Shown piece after piece: positions 1 to 10,839 of a stretch of DNA of 64,000 nt. The stretch comes from Melampsora larici-populina 98AG31. Lineage: Eukaryota; Basidiomycota; Pucciniomycetes; Pucciniales; Melampsoraceae. A program made the translations under genes and the position numbers. The number at the start of each line of letters is the position of its first letter. Within the stretch, counting starts at the first letter, position 1. The stretch spans positions 413,607 to 477,606 of the forward strand of contig NW_006768803.1 of assembly GCF_000204055.1 (NCBI RefSeq). The letters are read 5' to 3'. A model generated the notes under the pieces. It did not search any database. It was not told the DNA's origin and was given only the letters and a program-made list of their open reading frames with translations.

Positions 1-628
1 ATAAAACCAACTCATCAAATTGTATTCGGACAAATTAATAATCAACTCAATCCCGAAACCAATCATGAGTTTCAATCTTTCGCGTGTTATTGAATTGATT
101 CAATCAGCTTTGAATGAGTTCTTCACCTACAAAATTAAATCTCATCAAGTTTTAGTTCTGATGTTGATTTTGCAAAAAAGTTTTCGGACTAACAAGATTT
201 TCTTAGCTAGAGAGTTCTTAAACTTTTCTCTCTTTCCTCACTCATCGTCTCTTCATCACCTTTTCTAAAGAAACTTTCATTACCAACAAAACTAAAACCT
301 AAATACTTTAGTTGATCCCCCTTCATCATGAGCTTTAAGGAGAACGCACTTATATTCCATTCAGGGATTTCTATCTATCTTATCTCTTTCAATCTCCCAA
401 AGCAAAGGTTCTCTTTTATCAATTCTTGATTGATTGATCTTCACCTTATAAATATATTATATACAAATTACTTGATTCCTTTCTGATAAACTTGTTTGTG
501 ATTCGTATCTTTGGATAGAAACAAGTTATAGATAAACCATCGGTTCTTTGTGATTATCCTTTCCAATACCCCTTCTCTGTGTTTTCTTGATAACTTCTTC
601 CCTTTCAAATAATCCCTTTCAATTGATC
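1..628. other. Upstream region of the C2H2 gene
   Basis: AT-rich, pyrimidine-rich sequence with no convincing gene. Short open frames here have no recognisable content. A TATA-like stretch (TTATAAATATA, about 445) and long CT-rich tracts lie within 200 bp of the start codon at 629, so promoter and 5' UTR are the most likely content. Confidence 0.4.
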
Positions 629-2637
629 ATGACTTTAAAAGTTTTTGATCATCATCATTCGAAATCAAGACCTTTGTTATCAAACTCACCTTTAATTTTG
701 CTCAGTAATTCGAATTTCTCAACCTCAACTCCAACCACCACCACCATTTCACCAATTAACGATTCTCATTGTATCTTAAATCAAAAAAGGGTAAATGATT
801 TACCATCTACCGCTACTAAGAATCATCATCAACTTTATAGTACCCTTTCAAATCAAAATCCATTCTTTATCAAACCCACCAATACCAATACTTTGACTCA
901 ACAGCTTAGTTATTATTATCCTATCATCGGTTTACCTAATTGGAATCAATCCAATCCTAACTCTAATACTATACCCAATGGTTTGTCTCTCTCTCTCTCT
1001 CTGTGCTTTTCTATATAAATCCTTCTCTTCTTCCTCCTTCTCTCTACCCAAAAATCTTCATCCTCTTATCACTTTTCTTAATTAATTCTGATCGTCTACT
1101 GGTTAGACTTACTAAACTAATATAATCATTTTTCTTTTTCTTTTTGCTTTCTTGACGAAACTAATTCATAACTTTTTTTTTCGATTGATTCGATAAACTC
1201 TTCTCCCTTAATACAATTTAAATCGCCTTACTTCTTTAATTAATCTTTCTTTCTTTGAACTTATAATTTCAACACTATCTTCAATCGTTTGATATTTCTT
1301 TTCTTTTCATTGTTAAAAATCATTTCTTTAATTCTTATATATAATCATTTTGTTATTATATAAAGGTCTTAAGAAAAGAGTTATACCACATTTAATTCCA
1401 ACGATTTCAATGAATTCTTTAAATATGTTTCCAACTTCATCAAACCAATCTATTCATAATTATTTAGATTTAAATTCTATTCCGAGTTATACCAATCCTT
1501 CCTCATTCTTAACGTCTCAAGAAGATTATGATCTAAGTTCATTTAATCAATCTTATCAATCATCACCACGACCAGAAACTAATACTATTTCAGTTTCTAA
1601 TGATGAGATCAACTTCAACGAGATCAAAGTCACTAACAATCAAAATCAATATAGTACACCTAACAAACATCAAATCGAGCTTAATGAGGAATTCCTTGCA
1701 AACTTGAATCAGTTCGTTTTCGAAGCCCAACAATTAGATTCGACTCAAACTGATTACAATCCATCGATGTATGATCAATCATCCTTCAATCCATCAGACT
1801 TGATGAACAATTCATCATACTTGAAAACTTTAAATGATGATCAAGTATTACAAGAAGAAGAAGAAAGGAATTCTAATAAAAGATCATTTGAAGAAACTCT
1901 TGAACAAGTTCATCAAAGTCCAACTTTAAAAATCAAAAAAAACAAATTTAACCAATATCAAACTGAGAATGAAAGTATACAACAAGTTGAGAATGAAGAT
2001 GAGAATCTATCATTAGCTTTACAACAAACCTTTACCGAATTTAATTATTTAACACAAGACACCCTCAATGCGAGTTTTTCAAATTATTTAACGATCCCAA
2101 ACCAAAGACCTACGACTTCATCATCAATCCAATCAACTAATTCATCAACTTCTTCTGCTCAATTCAACCCTCATTTCACCCCGAGTTTTGAAGATTTCGA
2201 TTCTCAATTCGGGTTAAAACCCATCTTAGACTTTAATCAATTCTTATCACCTCATCCTTCAACCAACTTACACCTTTCAACTCATCCTAATCATAATCTG
2301 AACCTAGGTAAACCTCCGATCACTAAAGGTTTCATTTGTCCTAAATGTAATAAATCTCATAGTCGTCAGAGTAACCTTTTGGCTCATTTAAGAGACACTC
2401 ATTCAACTGAAAAGAAAAGTAAGTCATCTTCTTCCAATTGAGGAGCATAATTTCAATCAATCATTGATTTGGTTTGGCTTCTTTTGTTCATTAGTTCAAT
2501 GTGATATATTAGGTTGTCAGAAAGCTTATAAAAGAGTATCAGAATGTAGAAGACATAAAAAAGATATCCATGGAATTCCTTTACCAAGTGAAGTATTAGG
2601 TAAAGTTAAAAGAGTTAGAAGAAACTTTACGAATTAA
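629..2637 (+). CDS. C2H2 zinc-finger protein (putative transcription factor), three exons
   Basis: Exons 629-980, 1366-2418 and 2495-2637 join in phase to 515 codons. The first intron (385 bp, donor GTTTGT) is long and CT-rich; the second (76 bp) has a standard GTAAGT donor. Most of the protein is low-complexity Ser/Asn/Gln/Thr-rich, typical of fungal transcription factors. Two C2H2 fingers close the protein: the first at about residues 440-463 (CPKC, then H-x4-H), the second at about 471-494, which is completed only when exon 3 is added (C-x4-C-x12-H-x4-H). That the splice rebuilds a perfect finger is the main evidence for exon 3. The start is the first ATG of the frame that leaves a long reading. 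A nuclear DNA-binding role is inferred from the fingers; target genes are unknown. Confidence 0.85.
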
Positions 2638-3371
2638 ATACCCCTCACTTTTATTGTTCCTCTTACTGGATTTTTTTCTTTTCTTTGGAACTTTTTTTTT
2701 TCGAACTCGTTCTTTTTTCTCTCTCTCTCTTTGGAACTTTTGATTTTCTTTTCTCTTTGGATTTTTTTTTGTTTAACTTAACTAGCTTAAGGTTTTTGAA
2801 ACTTTTATGATAGTCTACCAAACCAACTGGATTGCTTTTTGTTTATATATATGTTTGTTGTAAACCAAAGGAAACAAAAAGTAAAAAAAAATTATTAGAT
2901 TTATAAAATGTTTTTAAAGAATGGAACTCAAAAAATGTAGATATGAAATTCTTTTGTTCTTGTTCTTGTTTTTTTTGTATTTGTTTTCAATTAAATATTT
3001 TTTCTTTAAACGATTGTTTAGTAAACAATTGATTATTTTAAATCGTTTTTATCTCTTTGCGTCAAAATTCGATGGATTTTTTTTCTAAAGGACTTTTTTG
3101 AGAATATCTTACATTAAAAATTTGACGCATTTTTTGAAATCTTGAGTAACAAAAGAGTAAAAGAAAAGGCTCAACTTCCATAATCGAAGATGAGAGACAC
3201 TGATCGGAGAGATATCAAGTTAAAACATGAAGAGCATCTAATTTACTTCAAATCAAAATAAAGAAACCCCGACACAAGACAACTTCACGATCCACCAACC
3301 CCAAAGATTCTCCTGAACTAAATCAATTTCATCACTTCAATCACCCAAATCCAAATTAAAGAAAAGCTTTC
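2638..3371. other. Convergent intergenic region
   Basis: Very T-rich on the + strand just after the zinc-finger stop (runs of T from 2660 to 2770), then AT-rich sequence up to the NOP53 stop. Probably holds both 3' UTRs. No gene seen. Confidence 0.4.
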
Positions 3372-4743
3372 CTAAGCTTCGAAATTCTTCCAAGCATGTT
3401 TTTCAACTTCTTTTAATTTTCTACCTTTAGTAGATCTAGCATTAGAAACAAACCCGTTTGATTTACCCAACGATTTCTTTCCTTCAACTTTCCCTCTTCT
3501 AATCCCACTCAATTCCCAATCTTTCCAAAGATTTCCTTCAATCTTTAATCCACGTAAACCAGTCTCAGTTAAATCTTCGGTTAATTGATAAGTATGTTGA
3601 TCTGAAATTAAGTTTAATCCTTTGGGTTCTCCTCCTCTGACGGCTCTTAATCCGTATTTTGAAATTAATTGAGCTCGTTTGGATTTTTGGTTTAGGTTGG
3701 TTTCTAATGAGTTCGCTTTTTGTTGAGTGATCGAATTCACTATTGTGGGTAATTCGTGTAAAGATTTAGAGATCACTTTCGCTTGTCTTCGTTTAGCCAA
3801 TAGACGAGCCTGAAAGAAATGAACAAAGCGGGTAAGTAAGAGTAAAAACAAATCCTGACAAGATCTCATTAAACTTCAAAGAAAGTTTTAAAACAAAATT
3901 TACCTCTTCAAGTGCTCTAGCTTTCCTATTACGTTGAGCGGTAGTTTTTTTCTTTTGTTTTTTAACTTTCTTAACGAATTGGTCATCTGTTTTCTTAGAA
4001 TCATCAATTTCACTTTCATCATCTTCCATAAGCTTATCCACATCTTCTTCACAAAACTCCCATGATTCTTTAGTTCTACCTTCAGCCAAAGATTTCTTCA
4101 TGTTTTCTTTAACCGATTCTAATTTCCGAGTTTCATTTTCTTCGATTTCTAATTTTTGATTTGCTAAGTTTAAAACTTGTTGATGGTCTTTAAAACTTGG
4201 ATTATAACTTTGACCTGGATGTGGTGCTGGGATCGAAATCAATCCTGGTGCTTCTGATTTCAAGGTTAAAGTTTCCGTGACTTTATCCAAGATTTCATGT
4301 TTTCTTAAATATGATGGTGCTTTGACAGGTATAATTGGGATCTCTAAACTCGAATCTTTTGACCATAAATTATCTTCAGGTGCAGGTGGTGGTCTAATAG
4401 CCACAGCAGTACTACTTCGACCTTCATCAATCAAAGTAGATTGATATTTTTTTCTCAACACCATCTTTTCTAATCGTTTTCTTTCTTGATGATTTAAAAG
4501 TTTAACTTTATAGTTTTTTGATTTTTTTGGATCTGTGATTTGTTGTCTAACTCTTGAAACTAAAGCTGTCGTGTTTTGATTGTTAGCAACTTCATTTAAG
4601 ATTTCATCTACTTTTAATGGTTTGACTCCTTTACGTGCTCTACCTGATGCTGTACCATGTAAAAGTGTATGTCTGATTGATTGAGATCCATGGGTGTCTA
4701 CTTGGAATAAGTCCATATCGTTATTTGATTGAGGATCGATCAT
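3372..4743 (-). CDS. NOP53: NOP53/GLTSCR2-like 60S ribosome-biogenesis factor, two exons
   Basis: Exons 4743-3904 and 3809-3372 join in phase 0 to 425 residues, close to the usual size of Nop53 proteins. The family signature is visible: a basic N-terminal block with LVSRVRQQ, a charged middle with acidic stretch and KKVKKQKKKTTAQRNRKAR, then the C-terminal block around EDLTETGLRGLKIEGN that is typical of the family. Nop53 family proteins act in the nucleolus in late pre-60S maturation and link the exosome helicase Mtr4 to the particle; that role is transferred by family. The ATG at 4743 is the first in frame, and it directly abuts a pentanucleotide repeat in the 5' UTR. Confidence 0.85.
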
Positions 4744-4778
4744 GTTGAGTTGAGTTGAGTTGAGTTGAGTTGAGTTGA
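4744..4778. repeat. Pentanucleotide microsatellite (GTTGA)7 at the NOP53 start codon
   Basis: Seven perfect copies of GTTGA on the + strand begin one base beyond the NOP53 ATG, so the transcript would carry repeated TCAAC immediately before its start codon. Confidence 0.9.
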
Positions 4779-5419
4779 GTTGAGTGGTTGAAGTTGGTAA
4801 ATGGTCAATTGCAATTTCAGTCTGACTCACTCGATTGAAAAAAGTTTCATTCTGGCCCACGAAGAGCGGATACAGGACTCGGGTCGGGTGTCGGTACACC
4901 ACTTCGCGCCTCGGGGTAGAACTGCGCGGGTTCAAGATCACCCCAAAAGTGGTCTCAAATCACAATTTTAAAAAATTGAATTAGGAGTGATCCAAAGTCA
5001 AGTGGAATTGGTGTTTTGTAGTGACAAGCTTAAGGATACTATCGGTTGTTACATATTATCTCAATAATATCAGAGTTGGTCAATGATGGTGATAAATCAT
5101 CAATGAAGCATTAATCAGAGGAACTTGAAATAATGCCATTGAAAGACTCAATTCTTCCGATGAGATAAAAAATGTACTCAAAATTCATATCTTTCATACG
5201 CTGTACTTCAAGAAAGTTCAAAGGAATTAAAGAAAACATCTTCACAATAAACCACCGCATGCGGGTTGAACAAATGAGTAACAGTAATGATATCGTGTTA
5301 TGGAGTTCAATAAGTTTTGATTAGCCAACAAATCTTGTAGCCAGACCTTCACCTGGAAGATCCGCTTCTGATTCGAATTCAATCTTGAATGAATGAAGAA
5401 AAGAATGAAAATCCTTATA
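4779..5419. other. Intergenic, no gene seen
   Basis: Contains the presumed NOP53 promoter (GC-richer stretch 4850-4950) and sequence downstream of the secreted-protein gene. A stretch near 4990-5200 loosely resembles 24,170-24,470, perhaps an old shared repeat; alignment by eye is weak. Confidence 0.3.
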
Positions 5420-6184
5420 TCAAAGGTTTTGATTAGTATCAGGATTTGTACCATCACTATAAACTCCGTGTCTATCCTCATATCCTGCTCTACCAGTTTG
5501 TGGATTTCTGATCGGACCAGTTCCTACACCTGGTTCACCTCCCAAGTAACTATTGAAGTTTAAAATTTTTGGATTTATGATTAGCGATTGGAGATTCAAG
5601 AGAAGTGAACTGATATTGAAAAGACTTACTTCCAATAGAATACATCGTAGTCCTTATCCACCTCCAAGTCTGATACATCCGGAGCAGACTGATAAAAAAA
5701 AGTCATCGGATCAACAAAAGGGTTTGGGGTAGGAACGAAGAGATTGGGGATTCTACGTACTCTGGTGGCATAACATGTACCATAGGGTGCCCCATGATAC
5801 GTAGCTTTAGAAGGATCGATTTTGAAGTAGGCAAAAACTTGTCCTGTGACTCTCAAGTTGAATGCACATTCTCAAGCTTGGATCCCATTAGATTGCTTGG
5901 CGACTAGAAATATATAGATATATTAGATTTGAACGTGAATTAATTTCTGATCCATGATATTTATTTATGTACACACCTCCATTCTTTGAAATCCAATTAG
6001 CATTAGGTTTTTTACCAAGATAATGACCCGTAGCATGTAAAGTTTTAGCACCGTTTCCCACAGGCACAGGCTTAGGTCCATGTTCCTCGTGAAATCTCTT
6101 TGGTTTACCATCAAGGGATCCCATTGAAAGGATCAGGGTGATGAAGGCAAACAGAAGGAAATGACGATTGAAGAAAGCAGGCAT
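5420..6184 (-). pseudogene. Small secreted protein gene (candidate effector) with an in-frame TGA
   Basis: Exons 6184-5977, 5903-5630 and 5549-5420 join in phase to 204 codons, with introns of 73 and 80 bp. The N-terminus is a clear signal peptide (charged start, hydrophobic FLLFAFITLILSM, then small residues). The rest is rich in Gly, Pro, Tyr and Asn, with no domain I recognise. Codon 80 is TGA (5874-5872), yet the frame stays open for 123 more codons with good splice sites on both sides, so this looks like a recently disabled gene or a null allele rather than random sequence. If translated as it stands it would give a 79-residue secreted fragment. The effector label rests only on size, secretion signal and lack of known domains. 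Confidence 0.6.
5872..5874 (-). other. Premature TGA in the secreted-protein gene
   Basis: In-frame TGA within exon 2, context GCT TGA GAA. The ancestral codon may have been CGA or TGG. Confidence 0.75.
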
Positions 6185-7126
6185 ATTTTTCTAAAATATG
6201 GCTTGAAGCTGGACTCAAGAATAGATAAAGCACTGAGATTCAGAGAATAGACGGATTTTAGGGGTGTAGCTCTACGTCGTTTATTCAAAAGTCTCAAAGG
6301 AGATAAAAAATGTTACTGGAGATTTGGTAAGGAATGAAGGACATGATTCGTTAAGAATTATATACTACAAAGTACCTGATCGGATCTATGAAAACGTTTA
6401 CAATGTAGGGATGGGTATAAGTTCTAATCTTGCATTTTCCATCTCGAACAAATTCGTCTTGTTGGAGATAACCGATTCTTCCATCGCCTAATACTCGAAA
6501 TGAAGATAGATTTGATTAAAATCACTCTGATGTCGTATACAAAATTGTGATGGACGGGCCGAACGGTTACATTCTTTATGCACCAGAAGCGCGGAAAATA
6601 GCTCGAAGTATAATAGATTATCTTTTGTTCGAGTTTGCTACTCAGGCCGAGGAAAATACCAATGTATTGCGTAAGACGTGATGCGATCAGAAGCTCGGTG
6701 TCGTCATGCATACGTAAAAAGGACCTGCTTTTTGTTGGCTGGATTCCCTGCAGTGCCGACTTGGGACTTGGGTGATCCTCAAATCTTGACTTAAAAGAAT
6801 GCGTCATATGAGTTCGGAGATACTCCGCTCTCACTCTGTGACTCGATGTTCTATCCATGTTACAAGCTCTCCCAGAAGCTCACAGAAGTCTGGATATGGG
6901 GTTTCACTCAATGGGAAATGCTTTCCAGAAGAAGGCCCGATAAACAACATCGTTTTAAGACGTTAAAAACAAACAAACCTGAAGGAAATAGAACATGTCT
7001 GACCAATGATCATGCAGTCAAAAATACTCAAGGAATACACCACAGGAGGCTTTTGAAGAATGGTCTGACCCGGCCTCAGAATGGTTGGTACCGGCTCCAT
7101 GTTTGCCCTGTGGACTGGAGTAAGCT
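6185..7126. other. Intergenic, no gene supported
   Basis: A 144-codon open frame on the minus strand (6858-6424) has no signal peptide, domain or splice structure I can defend. The sequence just left of 7127 is the original flank of the large transposon. Confidence 0.3.
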
Positions 7127-7134
7127 GTATATAC
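7127..7134. repeat. Target-site duplication GTATATAC, left copy
   Basis: Eight bases directly before the left terminal inverted repeat, exactly repeated at 24076-24083 directly after the right one. Confidence 0.85.
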
Positions 7135-7159
7135 AGGACCCCGGAATGCCCCTACAAAG
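7135..7159 (+). repeat. Left terminal inverted repeat of the KDZ element
   Basis: Perfect 25-bp inverse match to 24051-24075. The terminal AGGAC motif recurs at the ends of two small elements at 53.3-53.9 and 55.3-55.7 kb. Confidence 0.85.
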
Positions 7160-7251
7160 CGGTAGGCCGGAGGATCCGGGGAACCGCTGAATTCGCTCTG
7201 GGAATCTGGGAATCCTGCCTAGGCCCATGAGGTATGGGTTTACAACTGTGC

Positions 7252-7254
7252 TTA
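7252..7254. repeat. TTA target-site duplication of the Harbinger element, left
   Basis: TTA precedes GAGCATCC at 7255 and is repeated at 10612-10614. TTA/TWA 3-bp duplications are standard for PIF/Harbinger. Confidence 0.8.
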
Positions 7255-7270
7255 GAGCATCCGCACTCGT
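7255..7270 (+). repeat. Harbinger terminal inverted repeat, left
   Basis: GAGCATCCGCACTCGT matches the reverse complement of the right end at 10596-10611; similarity continues imperfectly into GCGGT. Confidence 0.85.
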
Positions 7271-7522
7271 GCGGTAAGTCGAGTGCGGTAAGGTAAATTT
7301 TACCGCAAATGCGGGGCCTCTCCCACACTGGTGAGAAATTAGCCCCGCGGTAGTTATTTTTTGATCGATTTGCGTTAGCCAATCGGTAACTTTACCAATT
7401 GGCTACCGCATGCGGTATCCGAGGGTAGCCCTGTCACTAACTTCAAGACTCCCCAACTCAACTTCAACACAACTCCAACTTGCTTCCTCTCAACCCACAA
7501 CACCCGATTCGAGATTCATACA

Positions 7523-8408
7523 ATGGCAACCCAAGAATCAGAAGAATCAAAAACTCGCACGCGTGGTGCAAACTGGACAGCGAAAGACGAGGAGCAGCTT
7601 GCGAAATCTTACCTTCATATCTCGTCTCAAGCCGAAATCGGAACCGGCCAATCTTCCGAGGTGTTCTTTGAAAAGATCACCAAACACTTCAACCTGCACA
7701 CTGATCCTCCCGGCACTGATCCTCCTGGGCGTTCAATAGCCCAAGTTCAAAATGGGTAAGTTAAATCTTAACTCGTCTTTGATTGATATGTTTTTAAGTC
7801 TTTTTGTTTCACAAAGTTGGAATGCCCTCCGAACTTCAACTTTGAAATTCTCGGGTTGTTACGCTAGAATCAAGCAGTCTCCCCGGAGTGGGAGCAATCT
7901 CATCGACATGATATGAGATGCAAAGGCGTTATACAAAGCTGAAGACAAGAAGAAACGTGAATTCAGGAGCGAGCTCGCATGGGAAGTTCTACGACACGAA
8001 CCCAAGTGGTGCCCAGTCCCTCCATTCTCTAATTCCAGTTCAGCAGACGATTACAAACACACCGCTACTCGTGCCTCTAGCCCGACTCGTCCTCTGGGAA
8101 AGAAGAGCTGCAAGCGTAACCGACTGAGCGAGGCTAAGCGTGCACGCGAAGAAGACAATGAGGCTTTAGCTGAAGCCAAGGCAGAAGTCAAATCCCTTCA
8201 AGAAAGAAGAGTCTCTGCCATGGAAGAAGCTAATCGATTGGCCAAAGAGATGCAGACCACCGAGATCATGTCAAAAGAGATGGAGATTTTGAATCAAGAT
8301 GAATCCAAAATGAACGAGGTGTCTAAAAAATTTTTGAAGAAGATGAAGGCTCAAATCCTTCTCAAGTATGAAGATGGGGAAGCAGATGGCTCTTCTAGTC
8401 ATGTGTAG
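7523..8408 (+). pseudogene. Harbinger-associated Myb/trihelix-like protein, one in-frame TGA
   Basis: Exons 7523-7755 and 7817-8408 (61-bp intron, GTAAGT donor) join to 275 codons. Residues about 14-90 resemble the Myb/SANT-like domain of Harbinger partner proteins (GANWTAKDEEQL, then GRSIAQVQNGWNAL across the splice). A Lys/Glu-rich coiled-coil-like C-terminus follows. In this superfamily the partner protein binds the element ends and helps bring the transposase into the nucleus. Codon 111 is TGA (7914-7916), in context ATA TGA GAT, after which the frame stays open for 164 codons; CGA is the simplest ancestor. No other lesion is seen. Confidence 0.7.
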
Positions 8409-8546
8409 CTGTCTTTTAATTCATTGAAATCATGAGTATGTTAAGTTTCTGACTATCTTATTCCCTTCAGCCAATGTTGATTGATATTAGTCTACTTTAC
8501 ATCTAGTTATATAGATTTTGAAGATAACTTTAGATTGATCGAGATG

Positions 8547-8571
8547 AAAAGCCATCCTGTGGATGGCTTTT
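8547..8571. terminator. Perfect hairpin between the convergent Harbinger genes
   Basis: AAAAGCCATCC and its exact reverse complement are separated by TGT, giving an 11-bp stem with a 3-nt loop. It lies 140 bp after the + gene and leads straight into the tandem repeat. A role in 3'-end formation is only a guess. Confidence 0.35.
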
Positions 8572-8699
8572 AGATGGATCGATTGCTTTTAGATGGATCG
8601 ATTGCTTTCAGATGGATCAATTGCTTTTAGATGGATCAATTGCTTTTAGATGGATTGATGGCTTTTAGAAGGACCGATTGCTTTTAGAAGGATTGATTG
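8567..8699. repeat. Tandem repeat, seven 19-bp units
   Basis: Seven 19-bp units of the type CTTTTAGATGGATCGATTG with a few substitutions fill the centre of the Harbinger element. The rest of the gap from 8409 to 8954 is AT-rich with no gene. Confidence 0.9.
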
Positions 8700-8954
8700 C
8701 TTTTATTGATCTAGATTGATTTCTTGTCGTTTGAATTGTGAAATGTAATTTAAAGATATGTTTGGATCTATTTTAGAACGATCAAAATTCAATTCAACTA
8801 AATCATTGATAAAGGGGAACTTTGCAAAAGGGGTTGATTATCTACATTTGTTTTCAATATCTAGAATGATTATCTACATTTGTTATTGATATCTAGAATT
8901 GTATTTAAAAATTTCCTTTGTTAGAATTGAAGAAATCAATTTTTCCTTGCTTGT

Positions 8955-10354
8955 CTACAAACCCCCGTGTGCCAACCATCCAGCTGTGATGAGATCTCGA
9001 GTTAATCTTAAATGGACTTCACTATCCTGAAGCTCTTGAGACGCACTGATGTAAGTGGTAAGTGATGGTGCGAGACAAGGGTCTCTAACATTGGGAACTA
9101 CTTGTACTTGACTGTCGTAGTCCGTAATAATTGGGTCTTTTTCTAATCTTTCCTCGACAACCATATTGTGTAGTATGATGCAGCAATACATGATCTGCCT
9201 GAGATCACATATCTTCCAAAGCCGACCGGGTTGCTTTATTATTGCCCAACGAGCCTGAAGAATTCCAAATGTGCGTTCAATGTCTTTTCTTGCGGATTCT
9301 TGCCTTTCGGCAAAGAAAGATGTTGCAGGATCACCCGGATGTCGAATTGATTTGACTAAAACCGGCCATGAGGGGTAGATACCATCAGCTAGATAATATC
9401 CTCGTGTGTATCTATTTCCATTGATTTCAAAGTGAAGATTGTCTTCCGTTCCTGTGCAGATACATGAACCAAATTGTAAATATAATCCTAACCATTTTGA
9501 TCAAAAGAATGAATATGAACACACCCGAGAGAAATCTTGAAAACAAAGGGCTTGAATTCAAGATATTGATATCATTGAGAGATCCAGGTGATCCAAAAAA
9601 AGCGTGCCAAATTCTGCAACTTTTTGAAGCAACCGCTTCTAGTACTATACTCGGTGATTTCTCCTTGCCTTGATACCGTCCTTGCCAAGCACTGGGACAG
9701 TTTTCCCATGCCCAATGCATTCCATCGATGGATCCCTTACAACCAGGAAATCCCCGTTCTTCATATTCTTTCGTAATAGTCACTAACTCTTCCTCGTTTG
9801 GGGGTCTTAGAAATTCCGGACCGTAGATATCAATGATTGCTGAGCAAAATTTCTTCAGCGCTTTGAGAGATGTACTTTCAGCTATCTTTAGATACTCGTC
9901 TGTTGCGTCCGGAGGTACTCCATACGCAAGCTGACGGAGAGCGGCAGTGACCTTCTGCTCAGTTGATAGACCATATCGTCCTGTACAATCCTATTTGAAG
10001 AAAGAATGAATGAGAGTGAAAAAAACAAAGCAACTCAATCAAGCTCACAGGTCTTTGTTCCCAGTACTTATCATGCTTTACTAGCCGGGCGCAGATGTCT
10101 TTGAACATATCACTGGGCATTCGAAATCGACGTTGGAAGGTCTCTTCATTGTATCTTGGGTTTTCGGCGAGGTAGTCTCTGTGAAGTTGTGCATAGGCTT
10201 CTTCTCGATCCCTGTATACCATAATTTTCTTTTTCTTTGGGCGTTCATCACAGTTATCTTCTAAGCTGAGGTCTTCATCCATATCATCTAGGTCCTCTTG
10301 AATAAACTCTTGTGCTCTCTTGAGGTATCTTGAGAAGGACGTGCTCTTTACCAT
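8955..10354 (-). CDS. PIF/Harbinger transposase (DDE nuclease), intact
   Basis: Exons 10354-10049, 9990-9525 and 9451-8955 join in phase to 422 residues, with introns of 58 and 73 bp. The reading is colinear with Harbinger transposases: acidic N-terminus, then DCTGRYGLSTEQKVTAALRQ, GSIDGMHWAWENCP carrying the first catalytic Asp, GSLNDINIL with the second, and RKDIERTFGILQARWAI with the catalytic Glu, followed by the CIILHNMVVEER block. The enzyme would bind the terminal inverted repeats and cut and join at TWA sites. No stop or frameshift is seen, which contrasts with its interrupted partner gene 550 bp away. The start is the first ATG of the exon. Confidence 0.9.
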
Positions 10355-10595
10355 CGTGATTTATCAAAAAAAGCTGTGTGGATTTGGTGGGGGATTGTGC
10401 AAATGCGTGGATGGTGGATATTTTGAGTTAGTAAACTTTGATTACTATCAACCAGTGTGGAAACTCAAATTATCCCTCGAAGATAGTTAACTACTCTGCC
10501 ATTACCTCGACACGAGTGTGAAAATTGGTCGAGGTAACTATTTTTTTACTTAATGTAGCGGTTGCTACCGCAAGAGACCAAGTTAACAACCGCAA

Positions 10596-10611
10596 ACGAG
10601 TGCGGATGCTC
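10596..10611 (-). repeat. Harbinger terminal inverted repeat, right
   Basis: ACGAGTGCGGATGCTC, the inverse of the left end, followed by the TTA duplication at 10612-10614. Confidence 0.85.
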
Positions 10612-10839
10612 TTAGGCCTGGGACTCAGAGGCAAAGTCAAAAACCTTTTGGCCTTTAAGTCAAGTGTTAAAACCAGCCCGGCTTGCACGCGGTCCACACC
10701 TTTCAAGCAATTGACATCAGGTATGCCTCAGGTTACGTTCGATCGACCTCACACCAAACCACCAAACATTGGCCACGTCAGTCAGTACCACACTCCACAC
10801 CCCTCAAACACACTTCCTCCAACCAACCCCAACCCAGCA

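Larger units (their letters stand above)
7255..10611. mobile_element. PIF/Harbinger DNA transposon, complete with both genes
   Basis: Bounded by inverted repeats beginning GAGCATCCGCACTCGT (left) with the reverse complement at 10596-10611, and by a TTA duplication. It carries the two genes expected of the superfamily in convergent arrangement: a Myb/trihelix-like DNA-binding protein on + (7523-8408, one TGA) and a DDE transposase on - (8955-10354, intact). A 19-bp tandem repeat lies between them. The transposase frame is fully open, so the element could still supply transposase if expressed; the partner gene is interrupted. Confidence 0.9.

Noticed and set aside
20..268. 82-codon open frame at the left edge
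   Set aside because: No recognisable content; AT-rich region upstream of the zinc-finger gene.
6424..6858. 144-codon open frame on the minus strand
   Set aside because: No domain, no signal peptide, no splice partners; composition looks like non-coding sequence.
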